A stretch of 64,000 bases of DNA from Acanthococcus lagerstroemiae. Taxonomy: Eukaryota > Arthropoda > Insecta > Hemiptera > Eriococcidae. Under the pieces are notes generated by a model. That model was not told the origin of the DNA. It searched no databases and saw only the letters and a list, made by a program, of their open reading frames with translations. The translations under genes were made by a program, and so were the position numbers. The stretch spans positions 65,044,914-65,108,913 of the forward strand of contig CM063109.1 in NCBI GenBank assembly GCA_031841125.1, given 5' to 3'. Shown here one piece after another: positions 55,371 through 64,000 of the stretch (position 1 is its first letter; each line of letters begins with the position of its first letter).

Positions 55371-57609
55371 GTAACTCCTGCTACCCCCATTTCTCCTGTC
55401 GCCTCTTCACGGCGGCGAATCAACATAGAGAATTAGTTAAAATGTCTGCAAATACTCGGAAGAACAACAAAAGTTTCATATCCGATTAAAATAACCGAAA
55501 AAAAGAAGAATCAACAGGAAATACTAAAACTGTAAAAATGATAACAATATCCGAAGTGGCAGAAATAACAGGAAAGACAGGAACGATAAAATCAGAAAAT
55601 ATGAGAACAACTAACAGACTCGTTTGCGCTTTGAAGAAATTTATGTTTCGACAAAATCAATTTTTGGAGAAAGACACGTTTAAAATGAAGAAACTCGAAT
55701 ACCTGTGTGAGATTTTCCTTTTATAGCCTGTTCCTTTCAATTCACCTAAAATTTATATTTTTAGATACAATGAGCTTATTAACAGGAAAGGATTACTATA
55801 AGCACTCTGTAAACAGGGAATCTAATAGGAAAGAATCACTAAGCAAGTTCATCATAACACAGCTGAACTATATCAGTAATCGCTCAATTGTAATAAGTGT
55901 CGGCTCAGGAAACAACTCGGAAATTCAGTGACCACGATACAGAATGGTCGGTTTTGTTTTCTTCCTTCGCGACATCAATAGTGTGAAGTGCTGTTTATGC
56001 TTCCTTCACAAACTTCCTTAATAATTCATTCTTTGTTTGCCAACTTGGTGTGCTTTTCTTCGAAGTGGGTGACACGCACAGAAGTGATGAAAAATACAGA
56101 AGCAAGGGCAGTAATATTTATGTAGCGAGCGTAATGGTGCTGTACCTTTCAAGACATCGTGAACGAAGTCGTGCCGAAGCAACTTCGTGGGGGCAGCGAA
56201 GAAAATTTTTAAGATTGAGGAATGAAAAATGGAAAAAAAGGAGAAACCTCTTCTTGGAATGTTACCAGCGGATGCCCAGGATCTTCTGTCCTCTCAGAAC
56301 AATTTCGCCTACTCACAAAAATTCCCCCTTCATTGCTGTTAAATCCCTGGCCTTGAGTTGAATGCTGTCGAGTGCTAAGTAAATAATGATGAACCTTGTG
56401 TAGAAACTGCTTGTAGAATTTCGTATTATTTTATGGGAAGAAGTAAGAAGGAAGAGAATTTCTTACTGGAGAAGTCCAAGTCGTTATCTCTGTTACATTT
56501 ATATCCATCTACTTGTCCGTTTACATACAGTAAAATGATCTGTCCATCCATTCATAAATCCATATATTCATTCATTAATCTACTCACCCGTTTGTTCGTT
56601 TGTCTGTGGGTAATTAAAATTAAAAAAAAAAAAAAAAACGGCAACGGCGTATTTTAGTTAACAACGCATGTCTTGAATGCTAAATATGTTAGAGACTTAT
56701 TTTTTAATGGTTTCATAAAGCAGTTATTAGTTTCACCTTTTCAAAATTAGATATACGTGTTCCGTCTCCCAACTGCCCAATAATTCCATTAGAGAGGCTA
56801 AAAGTTCCCATCTTCGTCGCTGTTATTACTTACGTTCTCGAATCTCAATTTTGTCGTACTATTTTTAGCAAGATTCTTGAAAAAAAGAAGAAAAAGTACT
56901 GTATTAGAGTACATGCGGGTAAAGGTTAATACAAATAATGGTGACTGGACGAGCGCCTTATGGCCTCCATAGAAGTTCAAAATGTCCGAACATGAAAACT
57001 AAAAAAGTGGGAGTAATTTTAAAGAGTATTTTTGAAGGGTATGAAGGAGAGAATCACTTACTGCGGAAAAATAATTAGGTCTCAAGGACAGTTTTTATGA
57101 AAAATTTGAAAAATATAAACTTTTTTTTTGAACAAAGTCGATTTGTGAACACCCAGTTGATAATTTGTTTTTCAGTAGTTACAGTAACTATGTCTTCTAT
57201 TATTAACAAATAGTTCCACCAATCTATCTACTAGCAATGTTGAGAAAAACATTTTCCATATATTTACGCTTTCAACTGTGTAAGCAGGCAATCATATCTA
57301 CATATTGTTCAAATAAGTTTCCTATGTACTCGATTGAAGGGGGGATCACATACTTGAGACACCTTGTATGAATAAAATCTGTAAAAATTACCCGTCTTTC
57401 CATTTTCTATGTCCATTGCTGTTACTCTTCACTTCTCAAAGAAAAAAAAGAGGGGGAAAAAGTCGAAAGCATTTAGTTGTAAAGTATTTTAACATCGAGG
57501 TACTGAAAATATTTTTTGTAGCTGTAAATGTCAGTGTTGTTAGACAAAACGATTTTTTGTCCTTTAGTCAGAGGAGCATTTCATCTTGTTTCGTTATATC
57601 ATAAGTTTT
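55371..57609. other. unassigned DNA
   Basis: Short frames (55,538-55,726, 55,707-55,931, 56,050-56,361) look unremarkable and have no known motif. A poly(A) run lies at 56,622-56,638. No repeat family of the window is recognised here. Confidence 0.4.
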
Positions 57610-57850
57610 GTTATCTCTAGAGTTTGTCATTTTGTTTTTTCATAGTTTTGTTATGTCTTGACAAAATTATTTCATCATTTTGTCTTCCGTTCTGTCATGT
57701 CACTTAGCATAGTCTACCAGTCTACCGTCAATGTCGCTTAGCATAATCTGTTATCAATTATTATGTCGGGTAGCATAGTTTATCATTTAATCGCTGACGA
57801 AATGTCATAACATAATTTTTTCGTCATTTTATTTTGTCATAGAATTCATT
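57610..57850. repeat. degenerate TTTTGTCAT / CTTAGCATA repeat
   Basis: The words TTTTGTCAT, TTTGTTAT and GTC(A/G)CTTAGCATA recur irregularly (for example TTAGCATAGT near 57,707 and 57,738, and GTAGCATAG near 57,771). There is no coding content and the period is not constant. Confidence 0.5.
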
Positions 57851-57930
57851 CTTTTTTTTAATTTCTTAATGTCGTTGACGAAACGGTCCTGACTAAAAAT
57901 GATGTAAGATTTTGTTATTATGACAATTTG

Positions 57931-58040
57931 CTCCCCTCGACACTGATGCGATGCCCGAAAGGGTGGTTTCCGGTGCGGGGGGTACGGCGTCTCAGGGGCC
58001 ACTTTGACATGCGTGTATCGCCATACGTCCCATCACACCA
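57931..58040 (-). mobile_element. short SINE-like repeat, family S2, copy F, with 12-bp target duplication
   Basis: Minus strand: GGTGTGATGGGACGTATGG, CGATACACGCATG, GGCCCCTGAGACGCCG, CGGAAACCACCCTTTCGGG, ATCGCATCAGTG. Identical TATGACAATTTG 12-mers flank it (57,919-57,930 and 58,041-58,052). Together with copy C this supports insertion by a LINE-type mechanism. Confidence 0.85.
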
Positions 58041-58052
58041 TATGACAATTTG

Positions 58053-60004
58053 AAAATTCAATTGTCATATCGTCATTTTATTCATTAGTAGTTCAAAAAT
58101 TTTTGACCACGACGAAGGAAATTCCTACGCTATGGACTCTGAATCATGTAAACCATATATAATTTTCTTGTGGTGGCATCTAAAGAAGTTTGATCAAAAA
58201 ATTAACTTCGAAATTGGAATTAGTGATCGTAAAACCCTAGAAATCAACATATTTTTTTAGCCAATTCTCTCCCCATTTTAGCATTCCCTCTAGGAGCCAT
58301 GAACCCAGATCGTGGAGTCAACCAGTTTTATATTTGAAGCTTATCCGAACTCCTATCCAAAACTTGGGTCCGAATATCACTGGCGGAACTAGACATTTTG
58401 ATCGAGTGTGCCAGTTTTCAAACATATAATACCGGCTTTTTCAAATTGTTGTAGAATTGTCAGTGCTTACCCCCCCAGTTTTTGAAAGTGAGAATTATGT
58501 ATAAAATATGCTTATGTCATAAACATAGGACAAGTTTTTTTTTGTTTTTTTTGTTTTTTTTTTGTTGTTTTTTTTGTAAAATGAACAGGTTTGCCAGTGC
58601 ACAGTGTGCAAACCGCGAATATTTCTAGTGTTATTTATTTTGGCATCCATCTTCATGCAGTTCCAAAGAATCTGAGAAAAGTAACAAGATAAGGGACACC
58701 CTAAGGTATATGTGATTGTCTATTAAGAAGAATGAGCGTGGGGTGAATTAAAAAATTAAAATAACAAAAATTAAAAATGCTGTATTATAGATTGTGGAAA
58801 CCGATTGATTCAAACTGAATTTCACGGGACAGTCCTACTACTTGGCTATCAGAGAATATCAAATCGGTTCTGTCGGGCTTCTTAATCAGTCGTACTCAGT
58901 TGATGAACATTTTTTTAAAAATTTATTTCACGGCAAGCTCCCGTTACCTTTTGTACGGTCATATGTTAATGATTTTCAAACGAAAAAATTGAAAAGGAAC
59001 ATTTTTCTTAATTTCATATTGAAATATTCCATTTTTCTTGACAATTACTGTTTGCCTGTACATATGTTTGCTGTCTGCCTGTCCACCTGTGCCTGTGTCG
59101 GTGTGCCTTTTTGTTTGCTTGTCTGTCTGTCGTGCTTCTTTCGAAATCTCTACTTCGAAACTGATTGTGAAAATTTCGACGCCGACGAAATGAAATAAAA
59201 TTGCCGGTTCGGTATCCTGTAACTCAGACATAATCAGAGCAAAACACAACAAATATACGAAAACATGCGAAAAGCTGGACGACCTGATATGGCATCTCTG
59301 TCAAAACGATGAACCTAATTCGCCTCTTTTAACGGTATCTACTCGTGTACATCTTTTCGCTCGAATAAAAATGACAGCAAAATAAATAATATATATTCGG
59401 TCGTGGACTCCTAGCCCTGGTGCTAGCCTAAGTAATGAGTAAGACCGTCGCTTGTTTACAAAACTTTTTTTTTATTGCCCATTAAATTACTAAATCGCTC
59501 GTTATGTAACGGCAACTGGTTTTTCCTCAAAATGAGCCAGGTACTGTACGTGACATAGACAGTGATTATTAATGAACTACAAAGAGGTAATTATCTAGAC
59601 ATACTGCCGTAGTACGTGGAAGGACTTGTGTGCCGGCTCAGTATCCGAAGCGCCGGTCAAATTTACGGGTAAATTATGCGAGTCCTCCAGCGATGACTGT
59701 TATATTCAGGGGAGAGGGGTCGTTCGTATTCGTGGATGCGATGTATTTATTCCTAATTAGAGCTGGCGCATAGCGCGCACACGCTGTGTAATGTCTACAA
59801 AACATAACTGTTTTGAGCCATGAACTGGGCCCCAATGCTGAATGGTTACGTGTGCAATTTACCAAAAGAGGAAAAAATCTCAATCGCAGTAACGCGCGTT
59901 AGAAAAGCTGATTTTTGAAATTGAACCAATACGTTATCAACTGGGCCCGGATTTTTAAGCACTAGAAACACAGAAGAAGGTTATATGAAAAGTCTTTCAT
60001 AAGT
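58053..60004. other. unassigned DNA
   Basis: A T/G-rich low-complexity patch lies at 58,530-58,575 (TTTTTTTGTTTTTT words), and a GTCTGT-rich patch at 59,060-59,135 underlies two antisense frames (58,842-59,198 and 59,252-58,959). CACTGGCGGAACTAG at 58,379 resembles a hAT end but has no partner. No gene is recognised. Confidence 0.4.
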
Positions 60005-60012
60005 CCTAAATC

Positions 60013-60250
60013 AGGGACGTACCGAAGAGTTTTTCCGGCGGGGGGGGGGCATTGTGAAAGTCCCAACTGACTCAACTCAAACTTTTCCCAAGTATCAAAG
60101 CGAAAGAAGAAAAAACTTTTCATTTGTTGGATTTTTCCAACTCGCCTGACTGAAATGGTAAATTTTCGTAAGGGCTGAGTGAAAGATTCCTGCAGAAGGA
60201 GGGAGGAGGATGGGTGAGCTGCCCCATTACCCCCTATCGGTACGTCCCTG
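60013..60250. mobile_element. nonautonomous hAT MITE, family CAGGGACGTACCG, copy 2
   Basis: 238 bp with the same perfect 13-bp ends as the element at 9190-9543 (60,013-60,025 and 60,238-60,250), in opposite orientation: its left subterminal part CATTGTGAAAGTCCCAACTG is the complement of the right part of copy 1. Flanks TCCTAAAT (60,005-60,012) and ACCTAAAT (60,251-60,258) match at 7 of 8 bases. It lies inside or at the edge of repeat R4. A G run (60,041-60,050) accounts for part of the length difference. Confidence 0.92.
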
Positions 60251-60269
60251 ACCTAAATAGTCCATAAGA

Positions 60270-60435
60270 ATTCCCTGGAAAAGTGAAATAGTTTCAAAAA
60301 AAAGTAATATAATCCCGAAAAGTCCTTATTTACGGCTTCATGGATATCAAATTAAAGATCTTAGAAAACTGAACCTAGTTTTTATTTTTGTATTCCTCCA
60401 AAACTATGTACAACTTTACAACTTTGAATCTAAAT
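60270..60435 (-). repeat. interspersed repeat R4, copy 2
   Basis: Complementary to 46,857-47,029, with TTACGGCTTCATGGATATC, AAATTAAAGATC and GAACCTAGTTTTTA as matching blocks. The MITE at 60,013-60,250 interrupts its upstream side. Confidence 0.6.
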
Positions 60436-60828
60436 ACTTTATTCAAAGTGGCCACTTGACAATTTTTTCAATCTAAAATCATTTTCGTTCATTTTTGTGA
60501 AAATATGGTCATTTAGTCATCTTTTTCATTTTCCTTCTCCAATACATCAAACTAATATTGTGGTTAAACTTTCAAACTCTCAACTGGAAATTCATGTCTC
60601 ATCTGCATCAGTTCTTCTAATCAGTGTCAATGGTATCAGATGCTTTGTTTGCTTCAAGAAGTGTTGAAATTGCTCCTGATGTCCAGTTCTTCTGTCGTAA
60701 TGATGCTGCAACCAAAGCTGAAATTCCATGGATACTGATGTTGTTGCGAGTAATCTCAGTTTGCGATCCTGTGACGGTATAATCTCACTATTCAGCGCCA
60801 TGTTTCCAAAACTCAAGTAATAGAAACC

Positions 60829-62282
60829 ATGCCTTTAAATAAAACAGAAGCTCGATACTTAATAACAGAAGCTTATGGTCCATATTTTTATAGCCGTTTA
60901 ATTGAGGATGGCATTAAAAGTAATGCCTATTATTCTCTTCTGCATGATGAAACATCTTATATCGCTCATAAGAAAGAGTTAAAAATTTGTATTAGATTTG
61001 GGTCTGAAAGTAACATTTAAAAACAATTTTCCTAGGCTCTGCTGAAGCTAAAATCATTTTCCAATCCAGTTTGTCGACTATGGATAAGACTCATTTGCCG
61101 CAAAATTTGTCAATGTTGAGCTCAGATGGTCCGAATGTTAACAAATCAGTGTTCAGTTTATTCAATGAGACAGCGAAAGTTATACTTCTAAAAGTTTGTA
61201 GGGACAACATGCATAAAGTTCATGATGCCTTTTCAAAATGTCTTAATGAATTTGGCCATGAAACTGCAAAATTTATTATTATAGTTTGGCGTTATTCTCT
61301 TCATGAATACCCTAACCGAGAAGCAGATTTCCGTATCATTCAAGAAAAACTGAAATTGCTACTTGTAAAAATATTAAAACACATTTCAGTTCGTTGGTTG
61401 GTTTTGAGAAACTCAGTAAGAATAATACTTGAGCAGTCCTGCAATTAGAGAATACGTTTTGGTTTTCCTACCAAAAGAGAAGCCGAAACTATTAACTAGC
61501 AGATCGTATAAACTCAGTTGAAGAGAATTTACGAAGCTGAATTCGAATTCCTGTTTGCAGCTTCCCAATTATTCAGCAATATGACTGAAAGGTTTCAATT
61601 TCCCAATGAAATATTAATGAAATACATTTACTGTGTGTAACACTTCTTAATCGCGTTATGAAACCATCTAAATTTTCTTTTGTGAAGTGTGACAAATCCA
61701 AAGTGGAACTCTTACCTGTTAGAGAATTAGTTGTATGTACCTAAAAATGTAAAAACTGAACTTTCTAATGTTCATGAAAGAGAGACCATCTAACTTTTCC
61801 TTTTGTGAAGTTTAACACATCTAAAGTGGAACTCTTACCTGTTAAAGAATTAGTTGTTCCTAAAAAAGGTGAAAGCTGAACTTTTTACTGTTAATGAGAG
61901 AGAAGTTGTATTTTTCGTTGTTGTCAAAAAATCTTATTTTTAGCTGTGGCAGAATATTTACGAGTATACTTGAAATACTGAAGTCAATCAGAAATTTCAG
62001 CTCTGAGATTTTTGAGATTTCGTGAAACCAAAAAACGTTAAATAATGTGATCCTAGTTTTGCTCAAGATGTTGAAAATATTTCAAACTTGCTAAATATTA
62101 GTGAAATAAATAATACAGTATTACCTATAATATATGATGAATATATGCTATTGAAATGTGAGAACATTTTTGAAGAAGAAATGACTGGCAGTAATTTTTG
62201 GACCAAAGTATTTCTTTTGAAATATAAATCGGGGTTTGAAAAGTATCCTAATTTGTACATTATTTTTCAATTTTGTGCATAA
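60829..62282 (+). pseudogene. hAT-type transposase (DUF4371/ZMYM-like), decayed
   Basis: Read in pieces. 60,829-61,020: LITEAYGPYFYSRLIEDGIK then LLHDETSYIAHKKELKICIRF, matching the early 'DE(S/T)TD....Q....RF' block; the expected second acidic residue is lost (DETSY). 61,071-61,448: MLSSDGPNVNKSVFSLFNE ('DGANV..K' block), NMHKVHDAFSKCLNEF (the C-H-x-L-H block without Cys) and HISVRWLVLRNSVRIILEQ ('D.RW' block with Asp replaced by Val). 62,088-62,282: NFWTKVFLLKYKSGFEKYPN, resembling hATC. Several stops and frameshifts separate the pieces. A domesticated gene is unlikely because the catalytic acidic residues are missing and the frames are broken. Confidence 0.78.
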
Positions 62283-62474
62283 TAAGTTTTTTTTTTTTCG
62301 CTTCGAATATTTGAATTTTGAGTTGAGCGTGTTTTATAAAAAAGAATAATAACTAGAATTTCGTTCCGTCAATGTAGGCAGCCCCACAAAAACTGGTACA
62401 CAAGAGGCTGAAACTCTTGAAATGTTTTAGGTCACTTTCTCAATTTTTTAAAGGAAAAGTTTGAGTGGCCACCG

Positions 62475-62886
62475 TGAAAAATTTACACCTTGTCTTCATA
62501 GCTCATTTTTTGCCTTCTCAGTGTTTTAATGTTCCATGTTTTTATTTGTTTCAGGTGAGTGTCGATTTCTTGATAATATTATGCCCACGGTTGCGGAATG
62601 AACAATGTATTCGTAAGTACCTAAGAATATATGAGTACCTTCTTGGAGTATTTCTTATGAAAATATTTCGTTGTGGGACGGGCCATTGTCCCCTTTTCCC
62701 TCCCCTTGTATGCCCGTCTGATCTGAAACAGTTCAAACCAGTCAAGAATGTAGAAATGCCTGACTGCGCTCTGAGCAAGCCGGAAAGAGTCTCGAAGAAT
62801 TTATTGCGGTCTCGCAAAATTTAAAAGTGTCTTATTGAGTATTATAGAGTCTGAGAAAAGCTTACAGTATTCTAGTTTCAAAGTAG
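62475..62886. repeat. sequence shared with 17,416-17,825 beyond the first hAT right end
   Basis: Closely similar to the sequence following hAT copy 1. It contains the 119-codon frame 62,465-62,824, whose copy-1 counterpart is only 85 codons with a different C-terminus; the differences include indels not in multiples of three, so the frame is not conserved. Confidence 0.7.
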
Positions 62887-62887
62887 C

Positions 62888-63250
62888 TTGCAGTATTATA
62901 AATGATGAATGTGTGCTATTAAAATGTGAAAACATTATTGAAGAAGTAATTCTTGGACTAAAGTATTTCTTTTGAAACATGATTCAGGGTTTGAAAAGTG
63001 TCCTAATTTGTACATTATTTTTTAAATTTGCGCGTAATGTTTCTTTTTTCCTCTTCGAATATTTGAATTTGAAGTTGAGCATGCTTCATGGAAAAGAATG
63101 ATAACTAGAATTTTGTTCCGACTGTGTACGCAGTCCTACAGAAATTGGTAAACAAGAAGCTAAAACTCTTGAAATTTTAAGTCACTTTCTTGCGAATTTT
63201 GGTATTTTTTTCAATTTTTTAAAGGAAAAATTTGGGTGGTGGCCACCCTG
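62888..63250 (+). repeat. partial direct duplication of the hAT 3' region
   Basis: Repeats 62,115-62,474: ATTATAAATGATGAAT, GAAAACATTATTGAAGAAG, GGGTTTGAAAAGTGTCC, ACTAGAATTTTGTTCCG, ending GTGGTGGCCACCCTG instead of GAGTGGCCACCGTG. Copy 1 at 17 kb lacks this second 3' end. Confidence 0.8.
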
Positions 63251-63282
63251 TTTATTGCCACAAATAATAAGGTTGTTATGAT

Positions 63283-64000
63283 TTTTCAAATAAGCCTGTC
63301 ATCTAATGTTTGCAAAGTATTTATGAAAATAATAAAAAATAGAATTTACACGATTTTAGATAAACAGCAAGCAGACGAGCAGGCGGGATTTAGGAAAAAT
63401 TTCAGCACGATCGATCAAATACAAACGCTCAGTCAACTTTTGGAAAAGACGAGAGAATTTCAACTGAATCTGGCCATAATGTTTGTTGATTTTAACAAAG
63501 CTTTTGATTCACTATTTCATGATAAAATCTGGGAAACCTTAGCAGTACAGGGAGTACCAGAAAGTGTAATCAAAATGCTAAACAACCTATATGCTAATTC
63601 TTTTGCTCAAATCAAATTAGACAAAGAAGGAGAACCTTTCCAAGTGAAGAGAGGCATTAAACAGGGTAATCCGCTTTCACCAAATATTTTCAATGCTGTC
63701 CTAGAGCAAGTTTTTCGTAAGATCAACTGGAAAAATAAGGGGATTAAAATCAAAATGAGAGGGCCAAAATTTATTCAACTTCAAATACTTGAATAATCTC
63801 AGGTTTGCGGATGATATCGCCGTCATTGCTAAAAGTGGTAAGGAACTGATAGCGATGGCAGAAGACTTCAGGAGGGAGAGTGAAAAAATTGGTCTAATTA
63901 TAAATCAATCCAAAACTAAAATCATGACAAATATAAAAAACTTGGAAGAAATCAAAATTGAGGACAAAATTATCGAAATGGTGCCAGAATATCAGTACTT
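63283..64000 (+). mobile_element. RTE-type retrotransposon, copy 6, truncated at 5' end and running off the window
   Basis: Recognisable similarity starts at ISLSSNVCKVFMKIIKNRI near 63,283, so the element is 5'-truncated just before the YRPISL block. It continues to the last base of the window (…VPEYQY), so the C-terminal region and tail must lie outside. It inserted beside the right end of hAT copy 2. Confidence 0.88.
63283..64000 (+). pseudogene. reverse transcriptase core (RTE-type), one frameshift, incomplete at window edge
   Basis: Frame 1 (to 63,796) shows EQAGFRKNFSTIDQIQTL, LAIMFVDFNKAFDSLFHD (domain A with catalytic Asp), VKRGIKQGNPLSPNIFNAVL (domain B; the usual QGDP is QGNP) and QVFRKINWKNKGI. 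A one-base shift near 63,760-63,770 moves the reading to a frame giving NNLRFADDIAVIAKSG (domain C, both Asp present), SEKIGLIINQSKTKIM and the YQY just before YLG. Its wording (NAVLEQVFRKINW, EIKIEDKIIEMV) is close to the twin-primed copy. Asp-to-Asn in domain B plus the frameshift argue for a dead copy. Confidence 0.9.

Larger units (their letters stand above)
60444..63250 (+). mobile_element. hAT transposon relic, copy 2
   Basis: Begins CAAAGTGGCCACTTG at 60,444 and has two right-end-like termini, GTGGCCACCGTG at about 62,467 and GTGGCCACCCTG at 63,239-63,250. CAGGGTGGCCAC is a common hAT end. TTTATT lies directly outside both outer limits, a possible trace of a target duplication though offset by two bases. 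This copy lacks the three insertions seen in copy 1 and is the best reference. RTE copy 6 starts just beyond the right end. Confidence 0.75.

Noticed and set aside
58379..58393. hAT-like end CACTGGCGGAACTAG
   Set aside because: No inverted partner or octamer duplication was found within about 2 kb.
62465..62824. 119-codon frame conserved between the two hAT copies
   Set aside because: The copy at 17,405-17,662 diverges by frame-changing indels, so similarity is due to repeat descent and not to protein selection.

Overview
This is a gene-poor, AT-rich stretch of a eukaryotic nuclear genome. It is most likely from an invertebrate, probably an arthropod: RTE-type endonuclease/reverse-transcriptase retrotransposons with microsatellite 3' tails, many hAT-type terminal-inverted-repeat elements, Tc1/mariner-like MITEs and tRNA-derived SINEs sit side by side, and CpG is not depleted. 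No bacterial operon, rRNA gene, CRISPR array or intact host protein-coding gene is visible. Every recognisable protein is a decayed transposable-element protein. The species cannot be named from this window.

Layout. 1-7.5 kb: two minus-strand RTE 3' ends, one SINE-like repeat and otherwise unassigned DNA. 7.5-7.8 kb: tRNA-like SINE units. 8.9-10.4 kb: an RTE copy split inside its reverse-transcriptase core by a 354-bp hAT MITE with a perfect 8-bp target duplication, followed by a 137-bp foldback. 13.7-17.8 kb: a hAT transposase relic broken by a MITE, by an RTE that itself carries a SINE, and by a second, opposite RTE; a related copy at 60.4-63.25 kb lacks these insertions and serves as an internal empty-site control. 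21.6-23.2 kb: two adjoining tandem arrays. 25.2-26.9 kb: a small hAT MITE and a 1.46-kb inverted-repeat element packed with GGTAGC/GCTACC motifs. 29.6-30.15 kb: a 252-bp tandem duplication of SINE plus flank. 31-32.6 kb: two nonautonomous DNA elements. 34.3-34.9 kb: a GC-rich foldback and an R1-like coding relic. 34.95-38.07 kb: a 3.1-kb hAT-like element with a perfect 8-bp duplication, sitting against a SINE-like repeat. 43.2-44.9 kb: a 5'-inverted (twin-primed) RTE insertion with its target duplication. 46.6-52.6 kb: interspersed repeats, a foldback, a pol III-like unit, a SINE copy with a 15-bp duplication, a 1-kb hAT-like element and a mariner/pogo-like MITE. 53.1-55.2 kb: a hierarchical satellite interrupted by two elements. 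57.9-64 kb: further SINE, MITE and hAT copies and an RTE that runs off the window end.

The elements do not form a cooperating gene system; they form layers of nested insertions whose order can be read directly. RTE enzymes of this kind are the likely source of the reverse transcriptase that moved the SINEs, and the small CAG...CTG elements were presumably moved by hAT transposases such as the relic here. I found no novel functional pathway. The most unusual objects are the GGTAGC-rich element, the twin-primed RTE, the short SINE-like family with six copies, and the compound satellites.
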